Shown: positions 6,372-7,758 of the stretch, in pieces
Numbering within the stretch: the stretch's first letter is position 1
Layout: each line of letters starts with the position of its first letter
Assembly (NCBI GenBank): GCA_017302755.1
Contig: JAFLCR010000111.1
Location: 1 to 7,758 of the forward strand
Source of the DNA: Alphaproteobacteria bacterium
GTDB taxonomy: Bacteria; Pseudomonadota; Alphaproteobacteria; Rickettsiales; JAFLCR01
Reading direction: 5' to 3'
DNA: 7,758 nucleotides
Made by a program: the position numbers and the translations under genes
The notes under the pieces: model-generated
What the model was told of the DNA's origin: nothing
The model's database searches: none
Seen by the model: only the letters and a program-made list of their open reading frames with translations

Positions 6372-6376
6372 TTCCC

Positions 6377-6640
6377 ATGGCAGCAGAAAAACAACAGAAT
6401 ATTCAAGACGTTTTCCTCAACACCGCCCGTAAGAAAAAAGTTCCCGTCACTGTGTTCCTCACCCATGGGGTGAAGCTTCAGGGGGTTATCGGCAGCTTCG
6501 ATAATTTTTCGATGGTGCTCAAGCGCGCCGGGCAGATCCAGCTGGTTTACAAGCACGCTATTGCGAGCATTGTGCCCTCCGGACCGCTTTCGCTGCATGA
6601 CGAATCCGAGGATGATGGGCTTCCAGCTGGGGACTACTAA
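6377..6640 (+). CDS. hfq: RNA chaperone Hfq
   Basis: An 87-residue Sm-like protein that forms a hexameric ring and matches small RNAs to mRNAs. The N-terminus has the NIQDVFLNTARKKKVPVTVF pattern, including the conserved Gln, Asp and Phe. The Sm1 core continues LTHGVKLQGVIGSFDNFSMV, and Sm2 is YKHAIASIVPS, matching the proximal-face YKHAI motif of E. coli Hfq. A short acidic C-terminus (HDESEDDG) follows, as is common in Hfq of this size. Start ATG 6377 has Shine-Dalgarno AGAGG. The ATG at 6326 would add 17 residues not typical of the family. hflX follows after 70 bases, the conserved hfq-hflX pairing of proteobacteria. Confidence 0.96.
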   Translation: MAAEKQQNIQDVFLNTARKKKVPVTVFLTHGVKLQGVIGSFDNFSMVLKRAGQIQLVYKHAIASIVPSGPLSLHDESEDDGLPAGDY

Positions 6641-6675
6641 TCCTCTTTCTGATCGCTTTTGATGGGTTGCGCGCC

Positions 6676-6704
6676 TTGTGCTTTGCGCCGGGTAAACCTA
6701 TATC
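6676..6704 (+). promoter_or_regulatory. Possible sigma70-type promoter before hflX
   Basis: TTGTGC (6676-6681) and TATATC (6699-6704) are separated by 17 bases. Each hexamer matches the general consensus only in part. Transcription would start about base 6711, the A of the hflX ATG, giving a leaderless mRNA. This agrees with the lack of a Shine-Dalgarno sequence before that ATG. It is a weak prediction, and read-through from hfq is equally possible. Confidence 0.25.
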
Positions 6705-6710
6705 TGCGGC

Positions 6711-7758
6711 ATGAAACCCTCTACGCCCGCCAAAGCGATCGTGCTGCATCCCAGTCTGAAACGGCCTAAAAGCGCCGAAGGGCTGCGTTCACCAGAAGCA
6801 AAGCTTGAGGAAGCTGTAGGTCTTGCAGCGGCAATCGAACTTGACGTCGTGGCGGCGAGGGTAGTACCCATTGACCGCATCCGCCCCGCCACGCTGATGG
6901 GCGAGGGGAAGGTGGAGGAGATTGCCGCGCTGGTTGCCGAATACGAAGCGGTGCTGGCGATTGTAGACGGCTCGCTGAGCCCTATTCAGCAGCGTAATCT
7001 CGAAAAGGCGTGGAAGTGCAAGGTGATCGACCGCACCGCGCTGATCCTGGAAATCTTCGGCGCCCGGGCGCGCACCCGCGAAGGCATGCTCCAGGTAGAG
7101 CTGGCGGCACTGGACTACCAGAAAAGCCGGTTGGTGCGCTCCTGGACCCACTTGGAACGCCAGCGCGGCGGCTTCGGCTTCCTGGGCGGGCCTGGCGAAT
7201 CGCAGATCGAAATCGACCGCCGCCTCATCAGCGACCAGATCGCAAAAATCAAACTTCAGCTGGAAACCGTCAAGCGCACCCGGGAGTTGCACCGCAAGAA
7301 GCGGCGCGCCGTGCCGTTTCCGGTGGTGGCGCTGGTGGGGTACACGAATGCGGGCAAATCGACCCTGTTCAATCGCCTCACGGGTGCGGGTGTGTTTGCT
7401 GAAAACCTGCTCTTCGCCACGCTCGATCCGACGTTGCGCCAGGTGAAGCTGCCCTCGGGAAGGCAGGTGATCCTCTCCGACACGGTGGGGTTCATTTCTG
7501 ATTTGCCGACGCAGCTCGTCGCCGCCTTCCGTGCCACGCTCGAGGAAGTGGTGGAGGCGCGGCTGCTGCTGCATGTGCGTGACATCGCTTCGCCCTGCAC
7601 CGAGGCGGAAAAGCGGGACGTCGAAAACGTGCTGACGGAGATGGGGCTGAAAGAACGGCTGGAAGGCGACGTCATCGAAGTCTGGAACAAATGCGACCTG
7701 CTGGCGGAGGATGCCGTACTGCCGCCCGCGCCGGCGAAGGCGCTGCGCATCTCGGCGC
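6711..7758 (+). CDS. hflX: GTPase HflX (3' end beyond window)
   Basis: Open from ATG 6711 to the right edge, 349 residues visible, with the C-terminus missing. HflX is a ribosome-associated GTPase that splits or rescues stalled ribosomes. The N-terminal domain has IVDGSLSPIQQRNLEK and LEIFGARARTREGMLQVELA, followed by the glycine-rich GGFGFLGGPGE linker (153-163), a typical HflX signature. The GTPase domain shows G1 GYTNAGKS (210-217), G2-like ATLDPT (236-241), G3 DTVGF (257-261), and G4 NKCD (326-329). The window ends at ISA, where G5 should be. ATG 6711 is the only ATG start after an in-frame stop at 6693-6695 and gives the expected AIVLHP N-terminus. No ribosome binding site is visible. 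Confidence 0.95.
   Translation, partial: MKPSTPAKAIVLHPSLKRPKSAEGLRSPEAKLEEAVGLAAAIELDVVAARVVPIDRIRPATLMGEGKVEEIAALVAEYEAVLAIVDGSLSPIQQRNLEKAWKCKVIDRTALILEIFGARARTREGMLQVELAALDYQKSRLVRSWTHLERQRGGFGFLGGPGESQIEIDRRLISDQIAKIKLQLETVKRTRELHRKKRRAVPFPVVALVGYTNAGKSTLFNRLTGAGVFAENLLFATLDPTLRQVKLPSGRQVILSDTVGFISDLPTQLVAAFRATLEEVVEARLLLHVRDIASPCTEAEKRDVENVLTEMGLKERLEGDVIEVWNKCDLLAEDAVLPPAPAKALRISA

Noticed and set aside
6789..7574. Long minus-strand open frame opposite hflX
   Set aside because: HflX motifs are intact on the plus strand and the minus frame has shadow-like composition.

Overview
The window is most likely a GC-rich chromosomal segment from an alphaproteobacterium. The main evidence is the linked set ntrY, ntrX, hfq, hflX, a conserved gene neighbourhood in that class. 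The order or genus cannot be read from the sequence. Most genes are housekeeping or regulatory genes with normal domain content. The more interesting material lies at the gene junctions.

Layout, left to right, plus strand unless stated. (1) Bases 1-112 are the last 36 codons of an unidentified gene. It ends one base before (2) a full-length Fis-type nucleoid protein (114-431), which carries a lysine-rich, histone H1-like N-terminal tail. (3) A long imperfect palindrome (429-576) fills the fis-ntrY gap, and its perfect 13-bp outer arms contain the fis stop codon and the ntrY start codon. (4) ntrY (564-2768) encodes a membrane histidine kinase, and ntrX (2791-4194), 22 bases on, its AAA+ response regulator, which lacks a recognisable GAFTGA motif. 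(5) A small palindrome directly follows ntrX. (6) Next is a D-amino-acid aminotransferase (4275-5123). (7) A convergent minus-strand gene of unknown function (5132-5503) follows. (8) It is divergent from a HAD-family phosphatase (5580-6263). (9) hfq (6377-6640) has an A-rich ARN-triplet tract next to its ribosome binding site. (10) hflX starts at 6711 and runs off the right edge.

The genes fall into two transcription groups. The left group (unknown gene, fis, ntrY, ntrX, perhaps dat) couples a nucleoid protein to an envelope-sensing two-component system. The right group (HAD, hfq, hflX) pairs the RNA chaperone Hfq with the ribosome-associated GTPase HflX. The minus-strand gene lies between them. 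I see no CRISPR array, transposase, tRNA, rRNA or phage genes, and no clearly novel multi-gene system. The best lead is the fis-ntrY palindrome, which in mRNA would place the fis stop codon against the ntrY start codon.
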